Below, in pieces: positions 1-8,981 of a stretch of 64,000 nucleotides of DNA; the first letter of the stretch is position 1; the number at the start of each line of letters is the position of its first letter. Position numbers and translations under genes: made by a program. The notes under the pieces are model-generated. The model ran no database searches. It saw only the letters and a program-made list of their open reading frames with translations, and had not been told where the DNA came from. This stretch comes from Lachnospiraceae bacterium (lineage in GTDB: Bacteria > Bacillota > Clostridia > Lachnospirales > Lachnospiraceae), in assembly GCA_910574715.1 (NCBI GenBank), contig CAJTCH010000015.1, positions 1 to 64,000 of the forward strand. Direction: 5' to 3'.

Positions 1-104
1 GTTAGAAACCTTGTGCTTATACCAGCATTGGCATAAGTGTTTTTCTTATGCAGAAATTTTGCCATTTTGCGTCAAAAAATATTTATAAGTGGCCTAATTA
101 TATC

Positions 105-134
105 AAAAAGGCCGGACACCCTGCCCAGCCTTTT
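105..134 (-). terminator. Rho-independent terminator after htrA
   Basis: On the minus strand an AAAAGGC...GGCC hairpin is followed by a run of T, directly downstream of the htrA stop codon. The remaining bases to the left edge (1-104) show no gene I can support. Confidence 0.6.
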
Positions 135-142
135 ATTATCTT

Positions 143-1402
143 TTATTTCGTACTGTTTCCAAGTGTTACTTCCACATCCTGACTCGTATATTCACCGTTA
201 TTACCCGGCGTCTCTATAGTAAGCGTCACCGTCTCTCCGGCTCTGTAATACTGAAGCTGTTCCTGAAGTGCCGCCATGCTGTTCACCGAAGACCCGTTCA
301 GCGCCGTGATCACAGAACCCTTGGTGATACCTGCTTTCGCCGCACCGCCGCCTCTGGTGACATTGGATATATATACACCCATCGGCATATTATACATCTG
401 AGAAGTATCCTGGGACACATCCACTCCCTCAATGCCGATGAAGCCTCTCTCACTCTCTGCAACCTTCGTCTTTGTCTCCTGGTTCATCAGTCCTTCAATG
501 GTCTCTCTCGCTTCAGAGATCGGAATGGCATAGCCCATGCCCTCTACCGCATCCATCGCTGCTTTCGCAGTATTGATCCCGATCACCTCGCCGTTCGCAT
601 TCAGCAGGGCGCCGCCGCTGTTCCCAGGATTGATCGCTGCGTCTGTCTGGATCAGGCTGCTGTCTATTCCGTCGATCGTTCTGTCTGTAGCAGAGATGAT
701 CCCTCTGGTTACAGACTGTCCGTATCCAAGCGCATTCCCAATGGCAATAGCCTCTTCTCCTACCTGAATCTGCTCGGAATCCCCCAGCGTCGCTACAGCG
801 ATCTTCTCTCTGGTACTGTCCTTCACCTTACTGAGTTCTACCGCTACCACTGCCAGATCCCGGTTCGCATCCGTTCCCTTTATATTCGCCTCCACGCTCT
901 CCTGGTCTATGAAAGACACCGTAAGCGTATCGCTGCCTTCAACGACATGATTGTTCGTCACGATCAGAAGCTCTGTATCATTCTGACCGATAATGATACC
1001 GGAACCGGCGCTCTCACTCTCCCGCTCCTGTACGCCTCCGAAGAAGCTCTGTACCTGTTGGACACTCATATTCGTGATCGAGACTACAGACGGCATGGTA
1101 TTCTTCGTAATATCCGCTACATTGGAATCTACCGTACCGCTGGAAGCTGTCGTAAGCTTCGTATTGCCTACACTCTCCGTCTTCTTCGTATCCTCTCCGT
1201 GTTCCGCCGTACCGAACACTCTGTCTGCTACGATGTTGCTGGTCTGAAACGCGGCGCTTGCGGTCACTCCGAATATCAGCCCGAAGCATACCGTCTTCAT
1301 CCACTTGGGAACTCCTCCCTTCCTATGCGGGTGTCCCTGATTCCTGTCATCCTGCATATTCGGTTCCTGTCCTGGCGTATAATAAGTATATTGGTGATCC
1401 AT
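143..1402 (-). CDS. htrA: HtrA/DegP-family membrane-anchored serine protease with PDZ domain
   Basis: Trypsin-like quality-control protease acting outside the membrane on misfolded exported proteins. A basic cytoplasmic N-terminus is followed by one membrane segment (about residues 34-52). The catalytic triad is visible as His152 in TNNHVVEG, Asp182 in NRDLAVV and Ser262 in NPGNSGGAL. A single C-terminal PDZ domain covers about residues 318-415. The length (419 aa) fits Gram-positive HtrA. The start has an AAAGGAG site at good spacing, and a weak promoter-like TTGAAC / TAGTCA pair lies upstream. In Bacillus such genes answer to CssRS; no two-component pair sits next to this one, so its control is unknown. 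The gene appears to be monocistronic, with its own terminator. The family assignment is secure. Confidence 0.95.
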   Translation of the reverse strand: MDHQYTYYTPGQEPNMQDDRNQGHPHRKGGVPKWMKTVCFGLIFGVTASAAFQTSNIVADRVFGTAEHGEDTKKTESVGNTKLTTASSGTVDSNVADITKNTMPSVVSITNMSVQQVQSFFGGVQERESESAGSGIIIGQNDTELLIVTNNHVVEGSDTLTVSFIDQESVEANIKGTDANRDLAVVAVELSKVKDSTREKIAVATLGDSEQIQVGEEAIAIGNALGYGQSVTRGIISATDRTIDGIDSSLIQTDAAINPGNSGGALLNANGEVIGINTAKAAMDAVEGMGYAIPISEARETIEGLMNQETKTKVAESERGFIGIEGVDVSQDTSQMYNMPMGVYISNVTRGGGAAKAGITKGSVITALNGSSVNSMAALQEQLQYYRAGETVTLTIETPGNNGEYTSQDVEVTLGNSTK

Positions 1403-1501
1403 ATTGATATCTCCTTTCGAAATTACTTTTCTCTGCTTCTGATGACTATTCTACCGCCAAATTGTGTTCAAACTGTGACAGAACCGTGATAAAATATTGA
1501 C

Positions 1502-2647
1502 TTATAATAATTTCGTCCGGATCGCTTCTTCTGTCCCCGCAAGAGATCCCTGCACCATCTCCGGCTTCCCGCCGCCTCTGCCGTTAAATGCTTCATTCAG
1601 CAGCTTGCTGTACGGTCTTACATCCTTCTTACGGCTACCGATCACATAGCGGTACCCGCTCTGATCCGTCCCCGCGAATACGGCGCAGCATGCGGCGCCC
1701 CTCTCCAGCAGAAGGTTCATCAATTCTCTCGGCTCATTTCCCGAAAGCTCCGGATCGAATACGGCCGTCACGCCCTCCCCAAGAGGTATCTCTGCCGCCC
1801 GGTATCCCAGAAGCTTCTGCTGCAGCGACGCATTCTTCCCCTTGAGACTTGCCATCTCTTCCTTGAGGTGCGATACCGCTTCCGCCGTCTCATACTCCTT
1901 CACACAGAGAAGTGCGGAAACTGTCTTCGTATTCTCATCCTTGATACTGTAATCCCTGAGCGCGCGGAAACCCGCCAGCATCGTGATACGTTCCCCGCCT
2001 TTATAGTTCATCATATCCACCAGCTTGATGAGGCCGATCTCCCCGGTACTCTTCATATGGGGCGCGCAGCACGCACATACGTCATATCCCGGTACTGTTA
2101 TGATACGGACCTGCCCTTCGATCTCAATCTTGCTCCTGTATTCCATGTGCACAAGCTCTTCCTTAGACGGATATGTCACCTCAACCGCCAGATTCCGGAA
2201 TACGGCACGGTTCGCTTCCATCTCGATCTCTCGTAACTGTTCCCTGGTGATCGGACCGTTGAAATCCATCGTACAGTAATCACTCCCCAGATGAAATCCT
2301 ACATTCTCATAGCCAAATCTGGCATGAACGATCCCTGAGATGATATGCTCTCCTGTGTGCTGCTGCATCCGCTCAAACCGTTCCTCCCAGTCAAGCTTCC
2401 CATGTACATGTCCGCCCACCGGCAGGGGGCCTTCCATGGTATGGTATATGATCCCGTCCTTCTCATGGGCATCCGTGACACGGATCCCGTCTATCCAGCC
2501 AATATCCCCGTACTGACCTCCACCCTCCGGGAAAAATGCGGTCCTGTCAAGCACCGTCTTATACCCTTGGGCCGTCTTCTCACACTCCAGGACCTCTGCA
2601 TCAAATTCTCTGACGTAACTGTCCTGGTAGAATAACTTCTCCGTCAT
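1502..2647 (-). CDS. AlaX-type alanyl-tRNA editing protein (DHHA1 domain)
   Basis: Stand-alone relative of the alanyl-tRNA synthetase editing half; such proteins hydrolyse mischarged Ser- or Gly-tRNA(Ala). The N-terminal part carries the AlaRS second-additional-domain signature: the zinc-binding HTGEH at His97-His101, and Cys193 with His197 in CCAPH. A coiled segment near residues 255-285 is followed by a C-terminal DHHA1 domain ending in a GRGGGKPEMVQGS stretch, which makes this the long AlaX form (381 aa). There is no class II aminoacylation core, so it should not charge tRNA. It starts 3 bases after argS ends and is probably co-transcribed with it, placing two aminoacyl-tRNA fidelity functions together. 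The substrate (Ser or Gly) cannot be read from the sequence. Confidence 0.88.
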   Translation of the reverse strand: MTEKLFYQDSYVREFDAEVLECEKTAQGYKTVLDRTAFFPEGGGQYGDIGWIDGIRVTDAHEKDGIIYHTMEGPLPVGGHVHGKLDWEERFERMQQHTGEHIISGIVHARFGYENVGFHLGSDYCTMDFNGPITREQLREIEMEANRAVFRNLAVEVTYPSKEELVHMEYRSKIEIEGQVRIITVPGYDVCACCAPHMKSTGEIGLIKLVDMMNYKGGERITMLAGFRALRDYSIKDENTKTVSALLCVKEYETAEAVSHLKEEMASLKGKNASLQQKLLGYRAAEIPLGEGVTAVFDPELSGNEPRELMNLLLERGAACCAVFAGTDQSGYRYVIGSRKKDVRPYSKLLNEAFNGRGGGKPEMVQGSLAGTEEAIRTKLL

Positions 2648-2650
2648 CTC

Positions 2651-4417
2651 CTACATCCTCTCCGGCGCCGTAAAGCCCAGCACATCTATACAGGCTTCCA
2701 GCACCCTTCTCGTCAGTATCAGCAAAGCGATATATCCCTTCTGCTTTGTCTCATCCTCCTCTGCGAGGATCTTCGTCTCATGGTAGAAACGGTTGAACAC
2801 ATTCGCCAGATCATAGATATAGGCACAGATCTTATGAAGCGCCAGCTCTTCAAATGCCGTCTCCATCACGTCATTGTATTTTAAGATCTCCAGCATCAGC
2901 GCCTTCTCACTATCGTTCTGCGCACATCTGATCGCAAGGCCTTCCAGTCCATTGCCGTCCGCCTGATATTTGCTCAGGATCGACTTAATCCGCACGATGG
3001 TATACAGGATATAGGGACCAGTATTCCCCTCAAAGGAGGTAAAGCGGTCTACGTCGAACACATAATCCTTGGACGCCTGGTTCGACAGATCTCCGTACTT
3101 GATCGCGGACATTCCGACGATCTTCGCCGTCTCATCTGCTTCATCTTCTGCAACCGTCCGATTCTCGGCAATCTTCCTGCGCATCTCATCTTCAATCTCC
3201 GCGATCAGATTCTCCAGACGCATCACTCCGCCTTCCCTGGTCTTAAAAGGCTTGCCGTCCTTACCGTTCATCGTACCGAACCCCAGGAATGCAAGATCCG
3301 TTCCCTCCGGCACAATACCGGTCTTCCTCGCTGCCCTGAACACCTGGAGAAAATGCAGCTCCTGACGCTTGTCCGCAACATAGATGATCTGATCCGGCTG
3401 ATAATCCTGCTCCCTCTGGATCAGCGTCGCAAGATCTGTCGTCCCGTAGAGCGACGCCCCGTCTGATTTCTGGATCATGCACGGCGGAATCTCCTTGGTA
3501 TCCGTCTCCTCCTGCACATCGATCACCAGCGCGCCCTCGTCAATATGGGCATATCCTTCCTTCTTCAATCTGTCGATCATATCCGGAATATAGGCCTGGG
3601 CATCCGCCTCGCCCTTCCAAAGATCAAAGTGCACGTTCAGGCTCGCATAATTCTTCTTAAGGTCTTCCACGGAAATATTCATAATATGCCGCCACACCGC
3701 CATATATCCCTTGTGTCCATTCTGCAGGAGATACGTCGCCTTAAGCGCTTCTCTCCTGTATTCCTCGTCATCCTTCGCCTTGCCGCTTGCCGTAGGATAG
3801 ATCTCCTCCAGCTCGCCTATGGTAAACGGCGCCTCCGCCGGATACTCCCCGCCAAATCCTTCATCAAAATACGGCAGGTCAGGCTTACGCTCCTTAAGTT
3901 CAGTGATGATCAGTCCCATCTGGTAGCCCCAGTCGCCCAGATGGATATCTCCCAATACCTTATGTCCCATCTTCCTTGCAAGCCTTTTGATCCCTTCGCC
4001 GATGATCGCAGAGCGCAGATGTCCCACATGGAGCGGCTTCGCCACGTTAGGTCCGCCGTAGTCAACAACGATCGTCCTGGGCTCTTCTGCCGTCTTAAGA
4101 CCCATATTCTCATCCGCACACATCTGATTCAGATACTCTGCCACATATTCCCTGTTAAGCTTCAGATTAATGAACCCCGGATTCACCACATTCACTTCTT
4201 CCAGACACCGGCTGCCCTCTAATCCTGCCGCCACATCATTTGCAATCATGACCGGAGCCTTCCTATATGCTTTCGCTCCCGCCATCGCCCCGTTGCACTG
4301 GTATTCACACAGATCCGGCCGATTAGATAAGGTTACTTTCGCATATTCCTTATCGTAGCCGGCTGCCTGAAATGCCTCGGCCAGCTCTTCTGTGATAAGC
4401 TCCATGATCTTCTTCAT
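2651..4417 (-). CDS. argS: Arginyl-tRNA synthetase
   Basis: Class I synthetase that charges tRNA-Arg in the cytoplasm. The HIGH-like motif is HVGH at residues 130-133, and the KMSKS region has the diverged form PFKTREGG common in ArgRS. An N-terminal Arg-S domain and a C-terminal DALR anticodon-binding domain ending in APERM are present. The length (588 aa) is normal. The start is supported by a GGAGGAG site 7 bases upstream. The region upstream has no T-box leader; it carries only the terminator of the preceding gene. A tRNA-Arg(CCG) lies about 0.8 kb upstream, a pleasing but probably coincidental neighbour. The downstream AlaX gene is likely in the same transcript. Confidence 0.96.
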   Translation of the reverse strand: MKKIMELITEELAEAFQAAGYDKEYAKVTLSNRPDLCEYQCNGAMAGAKAYRKAPVMIANDVAAGLEGSRCLEEVNVVNPGFINLKLNREYVAEYLNQMCADENMGLKTAEEPRTIVVDYGGPNVAKPLHVGHLRSAIIGEGIKRLARKMGHKVLGDIHLGDWGYQMGLIITELKERKPDLPYFDEGFGGEYPAEAPFTIGELEEIYPTASGKAKDDEEYRREALKATYLLQNGHKGYMAVWRHIMNISVEDLKKNYASLNVHFDLWKGEADAQAYIPDMIDRLKKEGYAHIDEGALVIDVQEETDTKEIPPCMIQKSDGASLYGTTDLATLIQREQDYQPDQIIYVADKRQELHFLQVFRAARKTGIVPEGTDLAFLGFGTMNGKDGKPFKTREGGVMRLENLIAEIEDEMRRKIAENRTVAEDEADETAKIVGMSAIKYGDLSNQASKDYVFDVDRFTSFEGNTGPYILYTIVRIKSILSKYQADGNGLEGLAIRCAQNDSEKALMLEILKYNDVMETAFEELALHKICAYIYDLANVFNRFYHETKILAEEDETKQKGYIALLILTRRVLEACIDVLGFTAPERM

Positions 4418-4448
4418 CTTCGTTCTCCTCCTCTATCTCAATATGTAC

Positions 4449-4488
4449 AAAAAAAAGCCAGACCTCTGTAATCTACAGGGATCTGACC
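4449..4488 (-). terminator. Rho-independent terminator upstream of argS
   Basis: On the minus strand a GTCAGATCCCTGT...ACAGAGGTCTGGC hairpin is followed by eight T. It closes the transcript of the 209-aa membrane protein and separates it from argS. Confidence 0.8.
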
Positions 4489-4510
4489 CCTTGAAACTCA
4501 TTGCAATCTT

Positions 4511-5140
4511 CTAACTCCCGGTAGAATTCTCATATGCATTCTTCAGATCCAGCAACGCTTCTTGAAGCAGCGCGTCTGACCTGACCGCTTCCTGATATGC
4601 CTTCTGCGTCTTCGTCATAAGCTTCTGTACATCTTCATGCTGTGCGACCATCTGAATATATTCCTTGATCTCCTGGTCCTTAACATCGGCAATGATCCGG
4701 CATCCGCCTTCCTCATCGTCTTCCACATACACCGTACCAAGCCCGGGAACCTTCGTATAAATATCCTTGATCTTCATATCATACGCCACAAACACCACAT
4801 ATGTACCCCGGTATCTGCCCTCTTTGGTATAGATATGGATATCATCATACGACTCCGCAAAACTGGCTTCCTCTCCCTGCTGCCGGTAATACTCCCTGAC
4901 AGCCTCGGTAATCTCCGGATATTCTTCCGTTCTGAGCGGATTCAGTTCCATGACCTCGCATCCTCTGTTCTCCACATACAAACGGTCAGAAGTTGTCTTT
5001 TGTGCTTTCTGGACTTTCGCTTCGGTTAGACTCGATCCGGCTACCACCAACGCCGCTGCCAACGCAACCAAGAATACCAGCAGATATCCTCCCTTGCTTC
5101 TCCTGCGGACGGAAGGGCAGTCTCTCTTCGTTCCTTCCAT
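4511..5140 (-). CDS. Membrane-anchored protein of unknown function
   Basis: A 209-residue protein that I do not recognise. A short basic N-terminus is followed by one hydrophobic segment (about residues 19-37), then about 170 residues that should lie outside the cell. That part has an alpha/beta fold-like pattern (Arg-Glu-rich helix, then YRGTYVVFVAYDMKI strand) resembling small NTF2-like or stalk domains of Firmicute envelope proteins, and a helical C-terminus. The start chosen is the ATG with TGGAGG 5-6 bases upstream; an ATG 21 bases earlier would put that site inside the gene. It is flanked by the tRNA-Arg gene and a strong terminator, so it is probably a single-gene transcript. Confidence 0.7.
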   Translation of the reverse strand: MEGTKRDCPSVRRRSKGGYLLVFLVALAAALVVAGSSLTEAKVQKAQKTTSDRLYVENRGCEVMELNPLRTEEYPEITEAVREYYRQQGEEASFAESYDDIHIYTKEGRYRGTYVVFVAYDMKIKDIYTKVPGLGTVYVEDDEEGGCRIIADVKDQEIKEYIQMVAQHEDVQKLMTKTQKAYQEAVRSDALLQEALLDLKNAYENSTGS

Positions 5141-5212
5141 AAAGACTACCTCCATATGCACTTAAAAACATGATACTCACGGCAGATCTGTCTGCCTATT
5201 CGTATAAAAATA

Positions 5213-5284
5213 CACACCCGGGCGGATTCGAACCGCCGCTCCCGCCTCCGGAGGGCGGTGCTCTATCCCCTGAGCTACGGGTGC
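5213..5284 (-). tRNA. tRNA-Arg (anticodon CCG)
   Basis: A cloverleaf can be drawn by hand: acceptor GCACCCG/CGGGTGT (G-U at the first pair), D arm GCTC...GAGC, anticodon arm CCGCC CTCCGGA GGCGG with anticodon CCG, and T arm GGCGG TTCGAAT CCGCC. The discriminator is G and CCA is not encoded. It reads the CGG codon. Confidence 0.96.
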
Positions 5285-5361
5285 ATAATCTGTCTCTGCC
5301 AGGCATGACCTTTCTCATGATGCATGTCCGACAAATAATGTAATATGAAATTGCAAATGTT

Positions 5362-5390
5362 ATATTACCACATTTATCCGAAAAAGTAAA
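5362..5390 (-). promoter_or_regulatory. Possible promoter for tRNA-Arg
   Basis: TTTACT, 17 bases, TAATAT on the minus strand, about 70 bases before the mature tRNA. It lies in an AT-rich gap after the DUF5688 gene. The match is moderate. Confidence 0.3.
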
Positions 5391-5442
5391 GGAAATGATA
5401 TCGACTTTTCTCACATTTCCTTCACTTTTTTTATTTTATCCT

Positions 5443-6318
5443 TTATAAGAGTAATTTTCCCTTCCCTCTGTCGTAATAATATGCATGATCTGATAAAATA
5501 TCCTCTGCTTCGATCTGTGTCTCGTTCACTTCCGCCACAAGTGCATTCAGCGCTTCCCACCCCGGGGCAGCACTCTCCGGCACAATGATCACCTCATGCA
5601 CACTACTTGGCAGCACATAGTAATTCTCCTTAAGATAATCTCCGATTCCTTCAAGCCTGTCCTCGTACAGGATCGCCGCAGCGCCATAACTGCGGAGCCG
5701 GTTGCTCATCACATACATAACATCTTCAAAGCTTCCCCCATCCTCACCTGTCAGCTCTTCGATCAGAGCATACATGGTCCCAAATTCATAGGGAAGAAGC
5801 CTGGGTGTATTCTCCTTAGCCTTCCTTGCAATCTCGCTCTTCGTTACATTCCACATCTCCAGATGCTCATCTCTGATCATCAAAGACGCCATTCCGTGTG
5901 AATTCACTTCGATCAGCACATAGAAGATCACTGCAAGATCCAGATATTCCTCATAGGGAACTTCCTTCAACAGTTCCTTATTCGCCTCGCGGTTCACCAG
6001 ACGATAGATGATCTTCCTTCTTACATTCTGATAATCCTTGATAAATTCTCCCTCAAATGAACGCCGGAACCGTACTTCCTTGTACAGCCTTAAGATCTCC
6101 CCGGCAATATGCTCCACCGAACTTCCGCCCTGAAACTGCTGATAGTATTCCTCCAGATAGATCGTCGGAAAGATATTGATCCCTTTCTGTGCGATCGTCA
6201 ATCCATGTCTCTTTGTCCCGTTGTTCTTCACCGCCGAATGTATGTATACCGTTACATCATCCCTTACTTCTTCCTTCACCTTAACTTCTACCTCATGGAT
6301 AAACTGAAAATATGTCAT
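5443..6318 (-). CDS. DUF5688 family protein
   Basis: A 291-residue soluble protein matching, by N-terminal pattern (FIHEVEVKVKEE, then a V-N-NGTKRHGLTI strand and PTIYLEEYY), the DUF5688 proteins that are abundant in Lachnospiraceae. No signal peptide, membrane segment or catalytic motif is visible. The C-terminal third (VLPSSVHEVIIVP) resembles the conserved block of that family. Function is unknown. The start has AAAGGAGAGG just upstream. It is a single gene between efp and the tRNA-Arg gene. Confidence 0.75.
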   Translation of the reverse strand: MTYFQFIHEVEVKVKEEVRDDVTVYIHSAVKNNGTKRHGLTIAQKGINIFPTIYLEEYYQQFQGGSSVEHIAGEILRLYKEVRFRRSFEGEFIKDYQNVRRKIIYRLVNREANKELLKEVPYEEYLDLAVIFYVLIEVNSHGMASLMIRDEHLEMWNVTKSEIARKAKENTPRLLPYEFGTMYALIEELTGEDGGSFEDVMYVMSNRLRSYGAAAILYEDRLEGIGDYLKENYYVLPSSVHEVIIVPESAAPGWEALNALVAEVNETQIEAEDILSDHAYYYDRGKGKLLL

Positions 6319-6425
6319 TCCTCTCCTTTCTTAAATAGCTGCATGTCTTTTCTCATGGAAATCGGCATGAATCCTGCCTTAGAATCATTTAGAATATAAT
6401 TGAAATATTATGGTATAACCATTAT

Positions 6426-6456
6426 AAAAAAGCCCTGCAGAAATTGCAAGGCTTTT
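6426..6456 (-). terminator. Rho-independent terminator after efp
   Basis: Minus-strand hairpin AAAAGCCTTGC / GCAGGGCTTTTTT with a T tract, 38 bases beyond the efp stop. Confidence 0.8.
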
Positions 6457-6493
6457 CGTATGCCATATTTCGACATATTTCGTATCTGTTATA

Positions 6494-7051
6494 CTATGCT
6501 CTGGATAAATACTGTCCGGTACGGGTGTCAATCTTGATCTTCTCCCCCTGCTCCACAAACAGCGGAACCATAACCTGAGCGCCTGTCTCAACGATCGCCG
6601 GCTTCGTCGCGCCTGTCGCCGTATTCCCCTTCACTCCCGGTTCAGACTCTGTGATCACAAGCTCAACTGTGAACGGAGGCTCAATCGCAAATACCTTCCC
6701 CTGATAAGACTTCATGGAAACCACTTCATTCTCCTTCACAAACTTCAAAGCGTCGCCGACATCGTCTTTGCCCACCGGTGTCTGCTCATAAGTCTCCATA
6801 TCCATAAAATAATACAAGTCACCGTCATTATACAGGTATTGTACTTCCTTCCTCTCGATAAACGCCTTCTTCAGCACATCCTTCGACGGATTAAATGTCC
6901 TCTCAACTACACCGCCGTTGATCACGTCTTTTAACTTCGTACGGACAAACGCGGAACCCTTTCCTGGTTTTACGTGTAAGAATTCCAGACATTCATACAC
7001 CTTCCCGTCAATCTCGTAAGTAGTACCCTTCTCAATATAAGCATCTGCCAT
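6494..7051 (-). CDS. efp: Translation elongation factor P
   Basis: EF-P binds stalled ribosomes at polyproline motifs. The 185-residue protein has the three beta-barrel domains. The functional loop KPGKGSAF carries Lys31, equivalent to the lysine that is modified in other bacteria. The C-terminus ([24 protein letters not shown] region) is canonical. The start is the ATG preceded by AAGGAGG at 8 bases; an upstream in-frame ATG 39 bases earlier lacks such a site and would add a basic extension not seen in the family. No modification enzyme (EpmA or a YmfI-like reductase) is adjacent. It diverges from the cyclophilin gene. Confidence 0.95.
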   Translation of the reverse strand: MADAYIEKGTTYEIDGKVYECLEFLHVKPGKGSAFVRTKLKDVINGGVVERTFNPSKDVLKKAFIERKEVQYLYNDGDLYYFMDMETYEQTPVGKDDVGDALKFVKENEVVSMKSYQGKVFAIEPPFTVELVITESEPGVKGNTATGATKPAIVETGAQVMVPLFVEQGEKIKIDTRTGQYLSRA

Positions 7052-7165
7052 TCTATAAATCCTCCTTAGCCGCGCCAAACGCGCATTCATACATTCATTT
7101 TTCCTTTTTTCATTCTATAATAGATTACGCCTTTTTTCAACCTTTTTTTCTTCACAAAAATTCAT

Positions 7166-7195
7166 TTGACATTTCTGCATGATACATTCTACAAT
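7166..7195 (+). promoter_or_regulatory. Sigma-A-type promoter of the cyclophilin lipoprotein gene
   Basis: Consensus TTGACA, 18-base spacer, TACAAT, about 50 bases before the start codon at 7244. Confidence 0.75.
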
Positions 7196-7243
7196 AAATG
7201 AGTATGTAATCTAACAAAAATTATATTTTCTGGAGGCATGATT

Positions 7244-7918
7244 ATGAAAAAAGCAACCTTATTTCTTCTATGTACAGCCCTTCTTGCCGCTGTCATCACC
7301 GGATGCGGTTCGGGCAAGAAATCCGAGGACGCGGCCGAAGAGAACACATCCGGTCAGGTATCGGACGAAGCTTCCGATCATTCCGGCGATGAGACGGCCG
7401 ATCACAAGGAAGACCTTCTAAGCGGCCTGCACCACGCTGAGATCGAGATCAACGATTATGGCACCATCTCCCTTGAGCTTGATGCCGATACCGCTCCCGT
7501 CTCGGTCACCAACTTTGTAACCCTTGCCAAAGAAGGATTCTATGACGGGCTTACTTTCCACCGTATCATCAGCGGATTTATGATCCAGGGCGGCGACCCT
7601 CTGGGCAATGGGACCGGCGGATCTGACACAGAGATCAAGGGTGAATTCTCAAGCAACGGCGTAGAGAATAACATCGCCCACGAACGGGGCGTCATCTCCA
7701 TGGCCAGATCCCAGAATCCCGACAGCGCATCATCCCAGTTCTTCATCATGCATCAGGACAGCCCTCATCTTGACGGGGACTATGCTGCCTTTGGGCATGT
7801 AACCTCTGGTATAGAGATCGTAGACCAGATCTGCGAGAACACACCGGTACAGGATGACAACGGAACGGTAGACGCCGGCGACCAGCCTGTGATCAAGACC
7901 ATTCGGGTAATCGACTAA
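7244..7918 (+). CDS. Cyclophilin-type peptidyl-prolyl isomerase lipoprotein
   Basis: Extracytoplasmic prolyl isomerase that helps exported proteins fold. The N-terminus is a lipoprotein signal ending in the lipobox ITGC, followed by an acidic Ser/Glu/Asp-rich linker. The cyclophilin domain (about residues 65-224) has the catalytic [14 protein letters not shown] and SSQFFIM motifs. The start is placed at the ATG seven bases after GGAGG rather than the ATG one base after it. It has its own promoter. Its stop codon overlaps the stop codon of the converging YqeG gene and lies inside a terminator hairpin. It is a functional parallel to PrsA-like foldases, but by family it is a cyclophilin, not a parvulin. 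Confidence 0.93.
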   Translation: MKKATLFLLCTALLAAVITGCGSGKKSEDAAEENTSGQVSDEASDHSGDETADHKEDLLSGLHHAEIEINDYGTISLELDADTAPVSVTNFVTLAKEGFYDGLTFHRIISGFMIQGGDPLGNGTGGSDTEIKGEFSSNGVENNIAHERGVISMARSQNPDSASSQFFIMHQDSPHLDGDYAAFGHVTSGIEIVDQICENTPVQDDNGTVDAGDQPVIKTIRVID

Positions 7919-7935
7919 CGGCGATTACCCTTTTT
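7905..7935 (+). terminator. Terminator spanning the overlapping stop codons of two convergent genes
   Basis: GGGTAATCG / CGATTACCC stem followed by TTTTT. The TAA of the plus-strand gene falls in the loop, and the distal arm encodes the last residues of the minus-strand YqeG gene. Confidence 0.8.
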
Positions 7936-8427
7936 CAGGTTCTTTTTATAGAAATGCAGCACAACCCTCTCCAGATAACGCTTCAACACGATCTGGATCT
8001 CTTCTTTGGGATGGATCGGCTTCACAAGGATATTGCGGATCCCTGCCCGCTTCGCCCCCCACACATCCGTAAAAAGCTGATCGCCGATAAACAGGGAATT
8101 CTCCTTGTCTGTCCCCATAATCTCCATGGCCTTCACATAATTCTTCGTGGACGGCTTGTGGGCGTTATAGACATAATCCACCCCGATATCCTGGTTGAAC
8201 ATCTTCACCCTTGGCTCCTGATTGTTCGAGATCAGGCAGCATCGAAAACCGATACTCTTAAGCCGGTCAAATAGAGCTGTCGCCCTCTTGTCCGCCGGCG
8301 CTCCGTGGGGCACTAACGTATTATCGATATCAAAGATCAGCCCCCTGTATCCTTCCTCGTATAATTGTTCAAAATCAATCACATATGTGGACGCCACATA
8401 TCTGTCTGGAAAAAACATATCAAACAT
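7915..8427 (-). CDS. YqeG-family HAD phosphatase
   Basis: Haloacid-dehalogenase-type hydrolase of the YqeG (subfamily IIIA) group, 170 residues. The catalytic DxDxT motif is Asp33 and Asp35 in [11 protein letters not shown]; the downstream LISNN, Lys in KPSTKNY and [13 protein letters not shown] motifs complete the active site. Related proteins dephosphorylate phosphatidylglycerophosphate or small phosphoesters; the substrate here is not established. Its ATG overlaps the aroK stop (TAATG), indicating translational coupling. The basic C-terminus [10 protein letters not shown] is encoded within the terminator hairpin of the convergent gene. Confidence 0.9.
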   Translation of the reverse strand: MFDMFFPDRYVASTYVIDFEQLYEEGYRGLIFDIDNTLVPHGAPADKRATALFDRLKSIGFRCCLISNNQEPRVKMFNQDIGVDYVYNAHKPSTKNYVKAMEIMGTDKENSLFIGDQLFTDVWGAKRAGIRNILVKPIHPKEEIQIVLKRYLERVVLHFYKKNLKKGNRR

Positions 8428-8954
8428 TACTCTTCCATCTCCATCAGACGCTGCACAAGCTCCTCACAAACCTGGGGCACCGTCTTATTATCCGTATTGA
8501 CCACGATGTCCGCAGCAGCCTCATATCTGTCCCGCCGCTGCTCCATCAACTCCAAGATTCCCTTTACATTCTTCCTTCCGTCCAATACCGGTCTGCCTTC
8601 ACTGTTCTTCACACGCTCATAGACCGTCTCCGGGCTTGCGGTAAGGAGCACCACCTTCCCGTTCTTCTTCATCTGTACAACATTCTTCTCCCGCAGGGCC
8701 GCTCCTCCTCCGCAGGAGATTACCGTATTCTTGTGGGATTGCATCTCAACCAGCAGTCCCGTCTCCAGATCCCGGAAATACTCTTCCCCATGTACAGCAA
8801 AGATCTCCGGGATGCTCATCTTCTCGCGCTCTGCGATCACCTGATCCATCTCTACGGTCCTCATCGCAAACCTGGCGCTCAAGTATTCTGAAACCGTGGA
8901 TTTGCCGGTTCCCATGAAACCGATCAACACAATGTTATAGTCAAATCCGCCCAT
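8427..8954 (-). CDS. aroK: Shikimate kinase
   Basis: Phosphorylates shikimate in the chorismate pathway using ATP. The P-loop GFMGTGKS is at residues 12-19, the shikimate-binding region includes MDQVIAER and SCGGGAALRE, and the lid has EGRPVLDG. The length (175 aa) is normal. GGAGAG precedes the ATG. No other aro gene is nearby; the coupled partner is the YqeG-type phosphatase, an arrangement with no obvious pathway logic. The amidase gene downstream of the YqeG/aroK pair is separate. Confidence 0.94.
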   Translation of the reverse strand: MGGFDYNIVLIGFMGTGKSTVSEYLSARFAMRTVEMDQVIAEREKMSIPEIFAVHGEEYFRDLETGLLVEMQSHKNTVISCGGGAALREKNVVQMKKNGKVVLLTASPETVYERVKNSEGRPVLDGRKNVKGILELMEQRRDRYEAAADIVVNTDNKTVPQVCEELVQRLMEMEE

Positions 8955-8981
8955 CTTGTTCTCTCCTGTCCGTTTCGTCTT

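Noticed and set aside
37..219. Short plus-strand frame at the left edge
   Set aside because: It overlaps the htrA terminator and the 3' end of htrA, has no ribosome site and no recognisable protein.
4418..4510. T-box or other leader for argS
   Set aside because: The gap holds a normal terminator of the preceding gene and no T-box signature (no TGGN motif with a specifier stem).
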